Shown: positions 1 through 8,810, numbered from the stretch's first letter. The stretch is 46,525 nucleotides of DNA from Bin80 sp964503085 (GCA_964503085.1 CAZCYQ010000026.1:1-46525), one strand, 5' to 3'. Numbers and translations: made by a program. Notes: generated from the letters alone by a model not told the origin.

Positions 1-325
1 AAGCTGGTGGGAAATATCGTATATTGGGGAAACAAAAAAGGGGGGAAGTTCAGTTCTGAAACGATATTCTATTACTATAGATACCCCAGGTCGAGTGCAG
101 CTATCACGCCAAGGCGGTGACACGATGCAATCAGTGCTTGTTCAGGACTTTGTCGTTGTATCAGTATGCGAACATATCCTGAATTCAGATTGATGGGTGC
201 GGGGAGATCGTATGCTTCTTCACTGAATGATTTTCGTCCAAAAAAAATAATTCACACAAACAGGTGAGTTGGTCCTGTCCATCGCGCGATTAGTCGGTAC
301 GCGATACGGAGACAGTGTCAGTCCC
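1..325. other. Left-edge non-coding stretch
   Basis: No gene is recognised here. An open frame runs from base 1 to a TGA at about 118-120 and could be the last 39 codons of a gene beginning outside the window, but its translation matches no family I know. A weak inverted repeat (TCACGCC / GGCGGTGA, one bulge) lies at about 104-121. The rest holds A-rich tracts and no tRNA-like cloverleaf. Confidence 0.4.
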
Positions 326-850
326 TCAGGATGAGCCCCCACGGTTCGTCTCCTCACCAGGTATGGCGAGCGCCAAGATCACGTACAACACTATTGATGC
401 AATTCCTACAAACCCTAGAGCCGAGGTAGCTATAGCAGTTACGAAGAAAAGCAATCGCGTTACCCCCACGGGTATCCCGAAGCGATTCGCCAAACCACGA
501 CAGACGCCAAATAACCAGCGTTTCTTGCGTGGTCGAACCAGGTGTCTGGCGGAAACGGTACGTACACGGCGTGTCCGCTTTGTGCGGAGGGCGCTGGTAG
601 TCGCAATGCCCATGAAAAAGATCGCCGCAAAGGGAGTTAAACGGCCTAACGCATCCACGAATCCATTCCCAAGTATACCGATCTCCGAAAGTAGATAGAG
701 GAAAGTTCCGATCAAGAGTGCACCGCCGCCAACAAGGTGCCAGTTAATACTGGATGCTGGGCGAGCTTCTGACTCGAAGAAAATTTCTCCGAGCGCATCA
801 CCGGATTGGGTTCTCAGCTCCAGTTCCGATAAGTCGGATTTAGTCGTCAC
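326..850 (-). CDS. PspC-domain membrane protein
   Basis: This 174-residue protein has two predicted membrane helices at about residues 37-57 and 65-85, a basic linker rich in Arg/Lys at 88-110, and a C-terminal PspC domain from about 108 on (KKRWLFGVCRGLANRFG, then a hydrophobic helix ending near EET). PspC domains occur in envelope-stress regulators and in stand-alone membrane proteins, so the exact role is not known. The start is GTG at 850, 7 bp after the stop of the upstream PspC gene, which suggests an operon with the two PspC genes upstream. It could be part of an envelope-stress response, but no pspA or pspB partner is in view. Confidence 0.75.
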   Translation of the reverse strand: MTTKSDLSELELRTQSGDALGEIFFESEARPASSINWHLVGGGALLIGTFLYLLSEIGILGNGFVDALGRLTPFAAIFFMGIATTSALRTKRTRRVRTVSARHLVRPRKKRWLFGVCRGLANRFGIPVGVTRLLFFVTAIATSALGFVGIASIVLYVILALAIPGEETNRGGSS

Positions 851-856
851 TACTCT

Positions 857-1051
857 TTACTCTTTGGGTATGATTAACATAGCTGCAATATAGCTAAGAA
901 CAACTACACCAAACGTGAAAACACTTGCTATCAGAACCCCTATGCGTAGCCATGTAAGGTCCAGGCCATAGCGTCTTGCAAGACCGGACAGAACTCCCCC
1001 GACCATTTTACCAGACTGCGAGCGGGTTAGGCGTCCATGGTTATAACTCAT
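857..1051 (-). CDS. Minimal PspC-domain protein
   Basis: This is a 64-residue protein that is essentially one PspC domain: GGVLSGLARRYG near residues 18-29, then a long hydrophobic helix (about 36-59) ending IIPKE. It starts at ATG 1051 and stops just before the GTG of the next PspC gene. Stand-alone PspC proteins of about 60-70 residues are common in Bacteroidota. Being second of three PspC genes on one strand, it is probably expressed with them. The function is unknown beyond membrane localisation and possible stress signalling. Confidence 0.8.
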   Translation of the reverse strand: MSYNHGRLTRSQSGKMVGGVLSGLARRYGLDLTWLRIGVLIASVFTFGVVVLSYIAAMLIIPKE

Positions 1052-1364
1052 CGTAGTTTATAAACAGTTTGATAGGGCCTGCAGCAACGGTTTTGATTGC
1101 AAGTATCTTATTTGGACTACGACATACGCAATATTTTAGTTGCAACTGTCGGCTTCTGTGTCTGCAGACCGGATGTTCGCAAGTACATCGATCTTTTCAG
1201 GTTAGGCTGTGACATCGGTTGAGTTGCCCACGCTCACTAGGTCGTCCGATACACCGATTGATGTCTGTCGTGCGCGGTAGAATATATGCATAGATGACGA
1301 TTTGCCAAGGGTTAATGGAAGCGAAACATCTGAGTGAAATATGCAAGCAGGCAACGAGTTATTT
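1052..1364. other. Intergenic stretch between PspC genes
   Basis: These 313 bp hold no gene I can support. A 63-codon minus-strand frame (1202-1393) overlaps the end of the upstream PspC gene and has no recognisable features. The region may carry a promoter for the two downstream PspC genes, but no clear motif is visible. Confidence 0.4.
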
Positions 1365-2024
1365 CTAAGGTTTAGTGTCCGGCTCTTCAGCATTATCTGG
1401 AGGGCGCATAAGTATTGCCAAGACGAGGTAGGCTATTGCAGAGATGGTTCCTGCGGAAAGGATGATGCCTAGGACAAAAATCAGCCGCAGTACAGCAACA
1501 TCCATACCGATGTGCGGGGCGAGCCCCGAACAAACGCCAGCGATCACTTTGTCGCGCGACTTAGCCGGAAGTCTCCACTTTTCGGTTTGTGATTGTGGTG
1601 TGGTGCTGGTCTTCAGGTTCCCGTCTGTACTGTGCGTTTCCTTTTCCTGCGGGGATTCCTTTCGTTTTTCCTGCCGGGATTCCCATTTTTTCTTTGCTGC
1701 GTGACGCCTTCGTTTTCGGCGTCTTTTTCGTTTTCGGGGCATCAGGCCGAGTAGCAGAACCAACAGGATCCCGAAAAGCGGGAACACGATAAAAGCCTCC
1801 TGAAGCCCACTTCCCGGCAGAAGTCCAATTTGCTGCAGAATATGCAGAAAAGCCACGCCAATCAGGCCTACACCCGCTATGGTCGGCAGGTTAATTGCGC
1901 CGCCTGTTTTTGGAGCAGTTTCTTCAAAAAACAATTCCTCGAGGTCAGATTCGGTTAGGCTCCCATACCCAGGCTCTTCTTTGAGATCTGGGAGATCAAA
2001 CCCCTTTTTTACTTTCGTTCGCAT
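1365..2024 (-). CDS. PspC-domain membrane protein with charged linker
   Basis: This 219-residue protein has an acidic N-terminus (residues 1-36), two hydrophobic segments at about 45-64 and 75-92, then a highly basic stretch (RKRKRRRKRRRHAAKKK, about 97-113), a polar linker, and a C-terminal PspC domain (DKVIAGVCSGLAPHIG, about 158-173) with a final membrane helix. The architecture mirrors the PspC protein at 326-850. The ATG at 2024 directly follows the TAA of the folate cyclo-ligase gene, so the two are almost certainly co-transcribed. The basic linker could bind phospholipid headgroups or nucleic acid; that is inference. Confidence 0.75.
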   Translation of the reverse strand: MRTKVKKGFDLPDLKEEPGYGSLTESDLEELFFEETAPKTGGAINLPTIAGVGLIGVAFLHILQQIGLLPGSGLQEAFIVFPLFGILLVLLLGLMPRKRKRRRKRRRHAAKKKWESRQEKRKESPQEKETHSTDGNLKTSTTPQSQTEKWRLPAKSRDKVIAGVCSGLAPHIGMDVAVLRLIFVLGIILSAGTISAIAYLVLAILMRPPDNAEEPDTKP

Positions 2025-2606
2025 TTATTGCAGGTGGAGCTTAAGCGTCCTTGAGCCAGTAACTACGCAGTTAACGGCTACATCGTGCGGATCAGCCGGT
2101 AGATGGTCCAATAAACAGTCGTCAATTACCATGCCAAGCTTAAACGAATCAACATACTCAAACAGTGCGTCGTAAAATCCTCCACCATAACCAATCCGGT
2201 GCCCAGAGAGATCAAACCCGAGACCCGGAACAACGACCAGATCAATGTCTTCTGCGGGAATATCTGAACGGCTTGCCGGCTCAGATATATCCCAGCGGTT
2301 AGCTACGAAGCTGCGTTCATGATCAAAGATCCCCCAGTGCATACGAGGGCGCTTCGAGTATGGTTCAACGATGGGTAAGAGTACAGTACATCCTCGTGCA
2401 CGCAGCCAGCTATTGAGCGGGCGGATATCAATTTCACGCGCCTCAATCTTTGGCCAGTACGACATTATGGTTTGTGCCACTAGAAGCTGTGGTAGAGATG
2501 TTGCCCTCGCGACAATCCGCCGACATTCAGAGCGGTATTCTTCCTCTGTCAGACTTTGTCGAGCAGTGTGGCAGCGGCTGCGCAGTGTGGACTTATCGGG
2601 TACCAT
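2025..2606 (-). CDS. 5-formyltetrahydrofolate cyclo-ligase
   Basis: This enzyme converts 5-formyl-THF to 5,10-methenyl-THF with ATP, salvaging folate one-carbon units in the cytoplasm. The 193-residue length fits the family. Visible signatures are the N-terminal LRSRCHTARQSL helix, the MSYWPKIEAREIDIRPL segment (about 47-63), the phosphate-binding Arg/Lys region, and the strongly conserved PGLGFDLSGHRIGYGGGFYD motif near 127-146. I chose ATG 2606 over a TTG one codon upstream. It is the first gene of a minus-strand cluster followed immediately by three PspC genes, a context that says little about its role. Confidence 0.93.
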   Translation of the reverse strand: MVPDKSTLRSRCHTARQSLTEEEYRSECRRIVARATSLPQLLVAQTIMSYWPKIEAREIDIRPLNSWLRARGCTVLLPIVEPYSKRPRMHWGIFDHERSFVANRWDISEPASRSDIPAEDIDLVVVPGLGFDLSGHRIGYGGGFYDALFEYVDSFKLGMVIDDCLLDHLPADPHDVAVNCVVTGSRTLKLHLQ

Positions 2607-2753
2607 CAATCAATTTGTGCAGATCAAGGGAAAATATGTGAAAAACAAGCATATAAGCACGCTTAAATGATCAAGTGCGCGATAAAGTCGTTTACGTGTG
2701 CTGTTTCTCGCAGATTTGCTGCACTACCCAGTTTTCAGTGTTAGAAAACGTTC

Positions 2754-4115
2754 ATGTTTGAGAATCTCTCCCAACGCTTAGAAGGGGTTATTAAGGACCT
2801 TACCGGCCGAGGCCGTATTACCGAGGCCAATGTTGCGGAGTCCATGCGGGGCATACGTCGTGCTCTTCTGGAAGCGGATGTGAACTACCAGATTGCCCGC
2901 ACCTTTGCCAACAGCGTCCAAGAGAAGGCACTCGGCGAACGGGTCCTACGCTCCGTAGAACCCGGGCAGATGATCGTCAAGATCGTTTATGACGAGCTTG
3001 TCCGGCTTCTGGGCGGAGATGCCGCTGAGATAAACCTAGGAAGCAGTCCTCCGGCAGTTATACTGATTGCAGGTCTCCAGGGATCAGGCAAGACGACATT
3101 CAGTGCAAAACTTGCTCTGCACCTCAAATCCAAGGGGCGTGTTCCGATGCTGGCAGCGGCAGATGTATATAGACCGGCAGCTGTAGATCAATTGAACCGA
3201 CTTGGAGAGGAGGCGGATGTACCCGTTTACAGCGTAACAGCGGACGATGGTACTGTGGTCCAGGACGCTCCACGCGTAGCCCAGGAAGCTGTTGCATATG
3301 CCAGAAAGCAGGCACGCGATACCGTGATTATTGATACGGCGGGTCGGATGCATGTGGATGCGCGCATGATGGCTGAAGTGGAAGAAATAAAGCGCCTTGC
3401 CCAGCCCAGTGAGATCCTGTTTGTTGTGGACAGTATGACAGGACAGGATGCCGTCAATACAGCGAAGGAATTCAATAATCGCCTCAATTTTGATGGCGTT
3501 GTTCTAACTAAGTTGGATGGCGATGCGCGCGGGGGTGCAGCATTGTCCGTACGGTCAGTCGTCAATAAGCCCATAAAATTTGCTTCAACCGGGGAAAAGC
3601 TTGATCAGTTACTTCCCTTTTTCCCCGACAGGATGGCACGGCGCATCCTCGGGATGGGCGATGTCGTTACACTCGTTGAAAAGGCGCAGGAGCAATATGA
3701 TGTGGTCCAGGCCGAGACGCTGCGTCGTAAAATACGGAAAGCGACCTTCGATCTGGAAGACTATTATCAGCAGCTTCAGAAAGTCAGGTCCATGGGGTCG
3801 CTGTCGGAGGTCGCAGGGATGCTTCCCGGGATGGGGAAGCAATCAATGAATATGGAAGCGGAGGAGCAGGAAATTATGAAAGTAGAAGCTGCGATTCAGA
3901 GTATGACGCCCTGGGAACGTAGACATCCTGACTCAATAGACAGTAGTCGCAGGCGCCGTATTGCGCAGGGGAGTGGCTTGGCGGTCAGGGACATTAATCA
4001 ACTCCTGCGCCAGTTCAGGCAGTTGCGAAAGCTTATGAAGCGCATGCAGCGTACGATGGGCAAAAAAGGCAAAAAAGTAGACTTATCCGCGTTGCTGCAG
4101 TCAGCAATGCGTTAA
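2754..4115 (+). CDS. ffh: Signal recognition particle protein Ffh
   Basis: Ffh is the GTPase that, with 4.5S RNA, targets nascent membrane and secreted proteins to FtsY and the translocon. The 453-residue protein has the N-domain four-helix bundle (1-88), the NG GTPase domain with P-loop GLQGSGKT (107-114), DTAGR (194-198) and TKLD (252-255), and a Met-rich M domain (about 310-453) with the GMLPGMGK finger loop and the RRRRIAQGSG signature that binds SRP RNA. The ATG at 2754 fits the family's MFENLS start. It heads a translation operon with rpsP, rimM, trmD and rplS, a common bacterial arrangement. Confidence 0.98.
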   Translation: MFENLSQRLEGVIKDLTGRGRITEANVAESMRGIRRALLEADVNYQIARTFANSVQEKALGERVLRSVEPGQMIVKIVYDELVRLLGGDAAEINLGSSPPAVILIAGLQGSGKTTFSAKLALHLKSKGRVPMLAAADVYRPAAVDQLNRLGEEADVPVYSVTADDGTVVQDAPRVAQEAVAYARKQARDTVIIDTAGRMHVDARMMAEVEEIKRLAQPSEILFVVDSMTGQDAVNTAKEFNNRLNFDGVVLTKLDGDARGGAALSVRSVVNKPIKFASTGEKLDQLLPFFPDRMARRILGMGDVVTLVEKAQEQYDVVQAETLRRKIRKATFDLEDYYQQLQKVRSMGSLSEVAGMLPGMGKQSMNMEAEEQEIMKVEAAIQSMTPWERRHPDSIDSSRRRRIAQGSGLAVRDINQLLRQFRQLRKLMKRMQRTMGKKGKKVDLSALLQSAMR

Positions 4116-4140
4116 CAATCAATAAACCAGAACCGAGAGC

Positions 4141-4674
4141 GTGGCAGTTAAAATCAGATTGCGCCGTATGGGGCGCAAGAAAAAACCAATTTGGGCCGTA
4201 GTGGCCGCCGACTCGCGTGCACCGCGAGATGGCAAATTTATAGAAGACCTGGGACGATACTATCCTCAGGAGGAGCCTTCACGCGTTGAACTCAGAGAAG
4301 ATCGCGTAAAGTACTGGCTCGAGGTTGGTGCTCAACCGACCGATACCGTCCGTAATCTGCTTAGTCGCCGGGGAGTGCTTTTAGGATTGCATCTGGAACG
4401 CAAGGGAGTTGAATCAGAAGCAATCACCGAAGCCATTGCTGCGCATCGGCAGCACCGGGAGGACAGGTTGGTCGCCACGGCAAAAACAACTCCGGCTGAC
4501 CGGCGTCAGAAGGCACTTGTGGTTGAGACTGAGGCGGCGGCGAAGAAAGAGGCTGAATTGTTTGAAAAGCGGAAAAAAGCTGCAGCCGAGAAGGCTGCCG
4601 CGAAAGAAAAAGCTCGCCAGGAAGACGAAGCCCGGCAAGCTGCTCAAGAGGTCGAAGCAGTAGAAGAGACCTAG
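4141..4674 (+). CDS. rpsP: 30S ribosomal protein S16 with long C-terminal tail
   Basis: S16 is a small-subunit protein needed for 30S assembly. Residues 1-88 are canonical (AVKIRLRRMGRKKKPIW, then GRYYPQEEP and RVKYWLEVGAQPTDTVRNLL). The start is GTG at 4141, 25 bp after ffh. The protein is 177 residues, about twice the usual 80-90: residues 89-177 form a low-complexity Ala/Lys/Glu-rich extension predicted to be helical or disordered. Extended S16 proteins are known in Bacteroidota, so the tail supports the taxonomic reading. Its role is unknown; it may sit on the 30S surface or contact RNA. Confidence 0.97.
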   Translation: MAVKIRLRRMGRKKKPIWAVVAADSRAPRDGKFIEDLGRYYPQEEPSRVELREDRVKYWLEVGAQPTDTVRNLLSRRGVLLGLHLERKGVESEAITEAIAAHRQHREDRLVATAKTTPADRRQKALVVETEAAAKKEAELFEKRKKAAAEKAAAKEKARQEDEARQAAQEVEAVEET

Positions 4675-4695
4675 TCAGGTGGTACTGACTGTCTG

Positions 4696-5235
4696 ATGGA
4701 TTCGTCCTCGTGGGAAAACTTGCTGATAGTCGGGCAGATCGCCAAGGCTCACGGGCTTAAGGGTGAGTGTAAGGTTGTACCAGAATCCGATGATCCAAAC
4801 CGGTTACTGAATCTTAAACGATTATGGATCGGACTAACACCGCAGACGGCGCGTCCGTACGAGGTGGAAAGCGTCCGGTTTCAAACGTCCAAGCGTGGCA
4901 TAACAGCCCTAATGCGATTTTCAGGAATAAATACGGTGAACGATGTGCAGGCCCTGGGAAAGCTTCCGGTGTTCGCACAACTGGAGGACTTACCGCCCTT
5001 GCAGCCGGGAGAGTTTTTCCTGCATGACCTTGTGGGTGCCGAAGTAGTAGCGGATGATGGTTCACCAATTGGAAGGCTAAAAGATATTCTGGATGCGCCA
5101 AGCTATGATATATACGTAGTTGAACGTTCCGGAAAACAGGACGCCCTGATTCCAGCTGTGCCGGAGTTTGTAATTACGACGGATGCGAATAGTGGACGTA
5201 TCGTCATTCGGCCGGTAGATGGTTTACTGGACTGA
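4696..5235 (+). CDS. rimM: Ribosome maturation factor RimM
   Basis: RimM binds S19 and helps mature the 3' domain of 16S rRNA. The 179-residue length is typical. The N-terminal RimM domain begins LLIVGQIAKAHGLKGECKV (about 9-27), and the C-terminal PRC-barrel-like half contains EFFLHDLVGAEVVADDGSPIG and the ending LIPAVPEFVITTD plus GRIVIRPVDGLLD. It lies 21 bp after rpsP and 11 bp before trmD, the usual order in the rpsP-rimM-trmD-rplS operon. Confidence 0.97.
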   Translation: MDSSSWENLLIVGQIAKAHGLKGECKVVPESDDPNRLLNLKRLWIGLTPQTARPYEVESVRFQTSKRGITALMRFSGINTVNDVQALGKLPVFAQLEDLPPLQPGEFFLHDLVGAEVVADDGSPIGRLKDILDAPSYDIYVVERSGKQDALIPAVPEFVITTDANSGRIVIRPVDGLLD

Positions 5236-5246
5236 GGTGAATTGCC

Positions 5247-5933
5247 ATGCGCATTGATATTCTGACAGCATTGCCAGACCATGTCAAGAGAGCAATGGAT
5301 TTAACTGTTCTTCGTCGGGCGAAAGATAGGATTGCATTGCATGTGCATGATCTGGGAACGTACGCCGGGGGACATCACAAACAGATAGATGATTATCCCT
5401 ATGGAGGAGGAGCGGGTATGGTACTCAAACCCGAGCCCATCTTCGCCTGTGTTGAAGCACTCGGTGATACACCTGACGAAGTGATCTATTTGAGTCCGGA
5501 TGGTGAACCCCTAACGCAAGCTTTGGCAAATACTTTATCACTGAAGAGGCATATCGTATTACTTGCCGGGCACTACAAGGGGATAGATCACCGTGTACGT
5601 GAAGTGCTGGTGACACGTGAGGTGTCGGTCGGTGATTATGTGCTCAGTGGTGGCGAGTTACCTGCACTTCTGGTAGCTGATGCTGTAGCCCGGTTGGTTC
5701 CAGGTGTACTTGGAGACGCCCAATCCGCGCTTGAAGATTCGTTTCAGGATGGATTGCTTGGTGCTCCGACTTATACACGTCCGGCTTCATTTCGTGGACT
5801 TGAGGTTCCAGAAGTTCTTTGCAGCGGGAATCACAGCAGCATTGCTGAGTGGCGTGAGGAGGTTCGACAACAGCGTACCCGGGAGCGGCGCCCGGATCTC
5901 TGGCAGCAATACGTCGCACGAGAAAAAACGTAA
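5247..5933 (+). CDS. trmD: tRNA (guanine-N1)-methyltransferase TrmD
   Basis: TrmD uses S-adenosylmethionine to make m1G37 in tRNAs, preventing +1 frameshifting. The 228-residue protein carries the SPOUT trefoil-knot motifs: DDYPYGGGAGMV (about 48-59), LLAGHYKGIDHRVRE (about 105-119), and VGDYVLSGGELPA (about 127-139), plus the C-terminal YTRPASFRGLEVPEVLCSGNH region. A GAGGTGA sequence ahead of ATG 5247 is a good ribosome-binding site. It stops 19 bp before the rplS start. Confidence 0.98.
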   Translation: MRIDILTALPDHVKRAMDLTVLRRAKDRIALHVHDLGTYAGGHHKQIDDYPYGGGAGMVLKPEPIFACVEALGDTPDEVIYLSPDGEPLTQALANTLSLKRHIVLLAGHYKGIDHRVREVLVTREVSVGDYVLSGGELPALLVADAVARLVPGVLGDAQSALEDSFQDGLLGAPTYTRPASFRGLEVPEVLCSGNHSSIAEWREEVRQQRTRERRPDLWQQYVAREKT

Positions 5934-5952
5934 GGGTTACATCCTTAGAACA

Positions 5953-6312
5953 ATGGCTAAAAATCTATTGAAAATTGTGGAAGCCACCCAGTTACGCGAA
6001 AGCCCGCTACCGGACTTTGAACCCGGGGATACGATAGCTGTGCACCTGCGTGTGATTGAAGGTGAGAAGGAGCGCATACAGGTTTTTCAGGGCGCGGTAA
6101 TTTCTATTCGTGGGGGAGGTGCCAACAGGACGTTTACCGTCAGGAAAATTTCCGGTGGTGTAGGGGTTGAGCGCATATTCCCGTTCCATTCTCCGCGGAT
6201 TGCGCACGTTGAGGTCAAGCGCCGTGGAAAGGTGCGTCGTGCGAAGCTGTATTATCTTCGCACTTTGCGCGGCAAGGCTGCTCGTATCAAGGAGCGCATG
6301 CGCGACTCCTGA
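5953..6312 (+). CDS. rplS: 50S ribosomal protein L19
   Basis: L19 sits at the 30S-50S interface. The start is ATG 5953 (MAKNLLKIVEATQ), giving 119 residues, the normal size; the open frame continues upstream to 5704 but that part overlaps trmD in another frame and is not L19. Family signatures are FEPGDTIAVHLRVIEGEKERIQVFQGAVISIRG split across residues 20-52, the TFTVRKISGGVGVERIFP segment, and the basic KVRRAKLYYLR tail. It closes the rpsP-rimM-trmD-rplS group and is followed 9 bp later by mqnA. Confidence 0.97.
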   Translation: MAKNLLKIVEATQLRESPLPDFEPGDTIAVHLRVIEGEKERIQVFQGAVISIRGGGANRTFTVRKISGGVGVERIFPFHSPRIAHVEVKRRGKVRRAKLYYLRTLRGKAARIKERMRDS

Positions 6313-6321
6313 GTACGGCTG

Positions 6322-7110
6322 ATGCAGTTGGCATTCTGGGATTTTCCACCGACTGAATGTCTTGAGCTTGCGGCCAGGACACTCTCTATTGAGGCTGAAC
6401 GACAAACTGGTGCGGTTTGTGTAGAGTTGTTGCGTCAGCGGCAGGTTGATGTTGCTCTATTACCTGTGACGGTAGCATTGGCCGCCAATGAACTGGATAT
6501 CGTACCGGGCGGGGCGGTATCTTCATGGGGGTATCCATTTGCACGGATGCGGGTACGCCGGGATTTGCAGCAGGCGGGAACACTCGAATGTACTTCTGAG
6601 CAGGGTTTGGAGGCTTTCATGTCGAGAGTGATACTTAAAGAGCATTACGGACGAGAAATTACATTGACTTCAAACGGCACAGCAGACATCAAGTTGTTAA
6701 CCGGAGTGGCTTCGCTGGATCAGGCAGATGACCCAGCTACGCTGGATTTGGGGCAAGAGTGGTACGAACTTTCGCAGTACCCGATGATTTGGGGTTTGTA
6801 TGCCTGCCTGAAAGAAACTGCAACTGACGCAATGGTCGAGATGTTGACCACACTTACCAAAGAGGCTGAAATCATTGCGCATGAATGGGGAACTCGCTCA
6901 TCGTCACATGCAGATCAATTCTTCGGTGGAAGCCTGCGGTTACGAATGGATGATGTAACCTTAGCTGGACTGACTGCAATACGGGAGTATATGTATTATT
7001 ACGGTATCACTGAGGATCTCGTGCCACTGACAATGTTTGAGCCGAATGATATTGCCGGGCATCAGGATATACCGTTGTGGGGGCAGGATGCGAGGCAGCT
7101 TGACCTATAG
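6322..7110 (+). CDS. mqnA: MqnA/MqnD-family menaquinone biosynthesis protein
   Basis: The 262-residue protein resembles chorismate dehydratase MqnA, the first step of the futalosine route to menaquinone. It has the periplasmic-binding-protein-like fold signature: LLRQRQVDVALLPVTVAL (about 34-51), a central YPMIWGLYACLK motif (about 153-164) comparable to the family's PFVYGLWA, and a C-terminal GLTAIREYMYYYGI helix. It lacks the metal-binding or redox motifs expected of other enzyme classes. It is 9 bp after rplS and 11 bp before smpB, so it is probably read from the translation operon. No other mqn gene is in the window, so MqnD cannot be excluded. Confidence 0.75.
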   Translation: MQLAFWDFPPTECLELAARTLSIEAERQTGAVCVELLRQRQVDVALLPVTVALAANELDIVPGGAVSSWGYPFARMRVRRDLQQAGTLECTSEQGLEAFMSRVILKEHYGREITLTSNGTADIKLLTGVASLDQADDPATLDLGQEWYELSQYPMIWGLYACLKETATDAMVEMLTTLTKEAEIIAHEWGTRSSSHADQFFGGSLRLRMDDVTLAGLTAIREYMYYYGITEDLVPLTMFEPNDIAGHQDIPLWGQDARQLDL

Positions 7111-7121
7111 GGGAATGTGCG

Positions 7122-7577
7122 ATGGGAAAAGCGAACTCGACGCTAGTAAGCAATCGTCGGGCCCGGCGATCGTATCATATCCTGGACACCCTTGAAGCTG
7201 GGCTTGTGTTGGTCGGTACTGAGGTAAAATCCATTCGGGCTGGTCGTGTGAGTTTAGCGGAGGCTTGGTGCAGGATTGATAATGGAGAGGCATTCCTGGT
7301 TGATGCGCACATATCTCATTACAAACACGGAAACCTGAACAATCATGACCCAGTCCGCCCTCGTAAACTTCTTCTGCACCGAAGAGAAATTGCCCGATTG
7401 CAAAAGGCGGTTGAGCAAAAAGGTAATACGCTTATTCCACTCAGACTCTATCTTAGAAATGGCAAGATTAAGGCTGAGATTGGTATAGCACGTGGTAAAC
7501 AGCTCTATGATAAGCGGGCAGATATGGCTGAACGGGATACAAAACGTCAATTGGAACGCAGGTTAAAGCAATATTAG
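7122..7577 (+). CDS. smpB: SsrA-binding protein SmpB
   Basis: SmpB binds the tRNA-like end of tmRNA and brings it to stalled ribosomes for trans-translation. The 151-residue length and motifs are typical: SNRRARRSYHILDTLEAGLVL near the start (about 9-29), TEVKSIRAGRVSLAEAWCRI (about 33-52), HDPVRPRKLLLHRREI, and the basic C-terminal tail KRADMAERDTKRQLERRLKQY that enters the decoding site. The tmRNA gene itself is not visible in this window. It lies between mqnA and tyrS with short gaps. Confidence 0.98.
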   Translation: MGKANSTLVSNRRARRSYHILDTLEAGLVLVGTEVKSIRAGRVSLAEAWCRIDNGEAFLVDAHISHYKHGNLNNHDPVRPRKLLLHRREIARLQKAVEQKGNTLIPLRLYLRNGKIKAEIGIARGKQLYDKRADMAERDTKRQLERRLKQY

Positions 7578-7598
7578 ATCTGATAACCGAATATTAGT

Positions 7599-8810
7599 AT
7601 GCACTTTTTGCCGGTAGAGGACCAACTTCTGCATCTGAAGCGTGGTGTGGAGGAGATCATTCCAGAGGAAGAGTTGCGCACAAAACTACTGCATGCAATA
7701 CGCACGGGCAAACCGCTTGTCGTTAAACTTGGCTGTGATCCCAGCCGACCAGACCTGCATCTGGGGCATTCTGTAGTGTTGCGCAAACTTAGGCAATTCC
7801 AGGACTTGGGGCACGAGGTGATTCTTATCGTTGGTGATTTCACCGGGATGATCGGAGATGCGAGTGGTCGCCCGAAAATGCGCCCGGCACTCTCACTGGA
7901 AGAGACACGTCGTAACGGCCAATCTTACTTTGAGCAGGCCTCTCGTATACTGGACACCGAGCGTATTCGCATTGTATACAACTCTGAGTGGCTGGGTAAG
8001 CTTTCTTTCGAGGATGTTGTTCGTCTGGCCGGTAAATCGACTGTAGCCCGGATGCTAGAGCGAGATGATTTTGCTGGACGCTATGCCAAGGGGGATCCGA
8101 TTGGGCTACATGAATTTTTATATCCATTGGCCCAGGCCCAGGATTCTGTCGAAATAAAAGCAGACATAGAATTAGGGGGCACAGATCAGAAATTTAATTT
8201 ACTGATGGGGCGCACTATGCAAAAAAGCGTCGGCCAGGAACCCCAGGTTTGCATAACGCTCCCAATCCTGGAGGGATTAGACGGTGTTGAAAAAATGTCC
8301 AAGTCACTGGACAACTATGTGGGACTTGCAGAGCCAGCCGAAACCATGTACGGTAAAATTCTCTCAATCCCAGATACATTGATCTATCGCTATTTTGAAC
8401 TTGCGAGTGACGAAAAAACGGACGCTCTGCCGGAGTTGCGCAAACTGTGCGTTGAGAGTCCCAGGGATGCAAAACATCGGTTAGCATTGTCGATCACGCG
8501 ATTTTATCACGGGGTTGAGGCAGCAGGAAAGGCACGGGAGCATTTTGAGCGCACGGTTATCCGCAAGGAGATACCGGAAGAGGTGGCTTCATTCAAGCCA
8601 GATGGGGATGGCCGGATTGGGCTTCTAAACCTTTTAACCTCATCCGGTTTAACCTCATCTAATGGAGCGGCCCGCAGGCTCGTACAGCAGGGAGCCGTAA
8701 GCATAGACGGACAGCGGGTTACGGACAGTCGGCTTGTACTGGATGTAACCACACGTGCGCCTTTTCTTATCAAGGTTGGTAAGCGTAGGTTTGTCAGAAT
8801 TGTCTGGTAA
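7599..8810 (+). CDS. tyrS: Tyrosyl-tRNA synthetase
   Basis: This class I aminoacyl-tRNA synthetase charges tRNA-Tyr. The 403-residue protein has the HIGH-type motif PDLHLGHS (about 51-58), the KMSKS motif in EKMSKSLDNYVG (about 231-242), and a C-terminal S4 RNA-binding domain (SSNGAARRLVQQGAVSIDGQRV region, about 350-371). The GCDPSRPDLHLGHS form is that of the TyrZ-like branch. It ends the ffh-to-tyrS block; a small inverted repeat (GATCC/GGATC, 8847-8859) in the following gap is too short to call a terminator. Confidence 0.96.
   Translation: MHFLPVEDQLLHLKRGVEEIIPEEELRTKLLHAIRTGKPLVVKLGCDPSRPDLHLGHSVVLRKLRQFQDLGHEVILIVGDFTGMIGDASGRPKMRPALSLEETRRNGQSYFEQASRILDTERIRIVYNSEWLGKLSFEDVVRLAGKSTVARMLERDDFAGRYAKGDPIGLHEFLYPLAQAQDSVEIKADIELGGTDQKFNLLMGRTMQKSVGQEPQVCITLPILEGLDGVEKMSKSLDNYVGLAEPAETMYGKILSIPDTLIYRYFELASDEKTDALPELRKLCVESPRDAKHRLALSITRFYHGVEAAGKAREHFERTVIRKEIPEEVASFKPDGDGRIGLLNLLTSSGLTSSNGAARRLVQQGAVSIDGQRVTDSRLVLDVTTRAPFLIKVGKRRFVRIVW

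Noticed and set aside
5704..5952. Upstream extension of the L19 frame
   Set aside because: The extra 83 codons overlap trmD in another frame; L19 proteins begin at MAKNLL.
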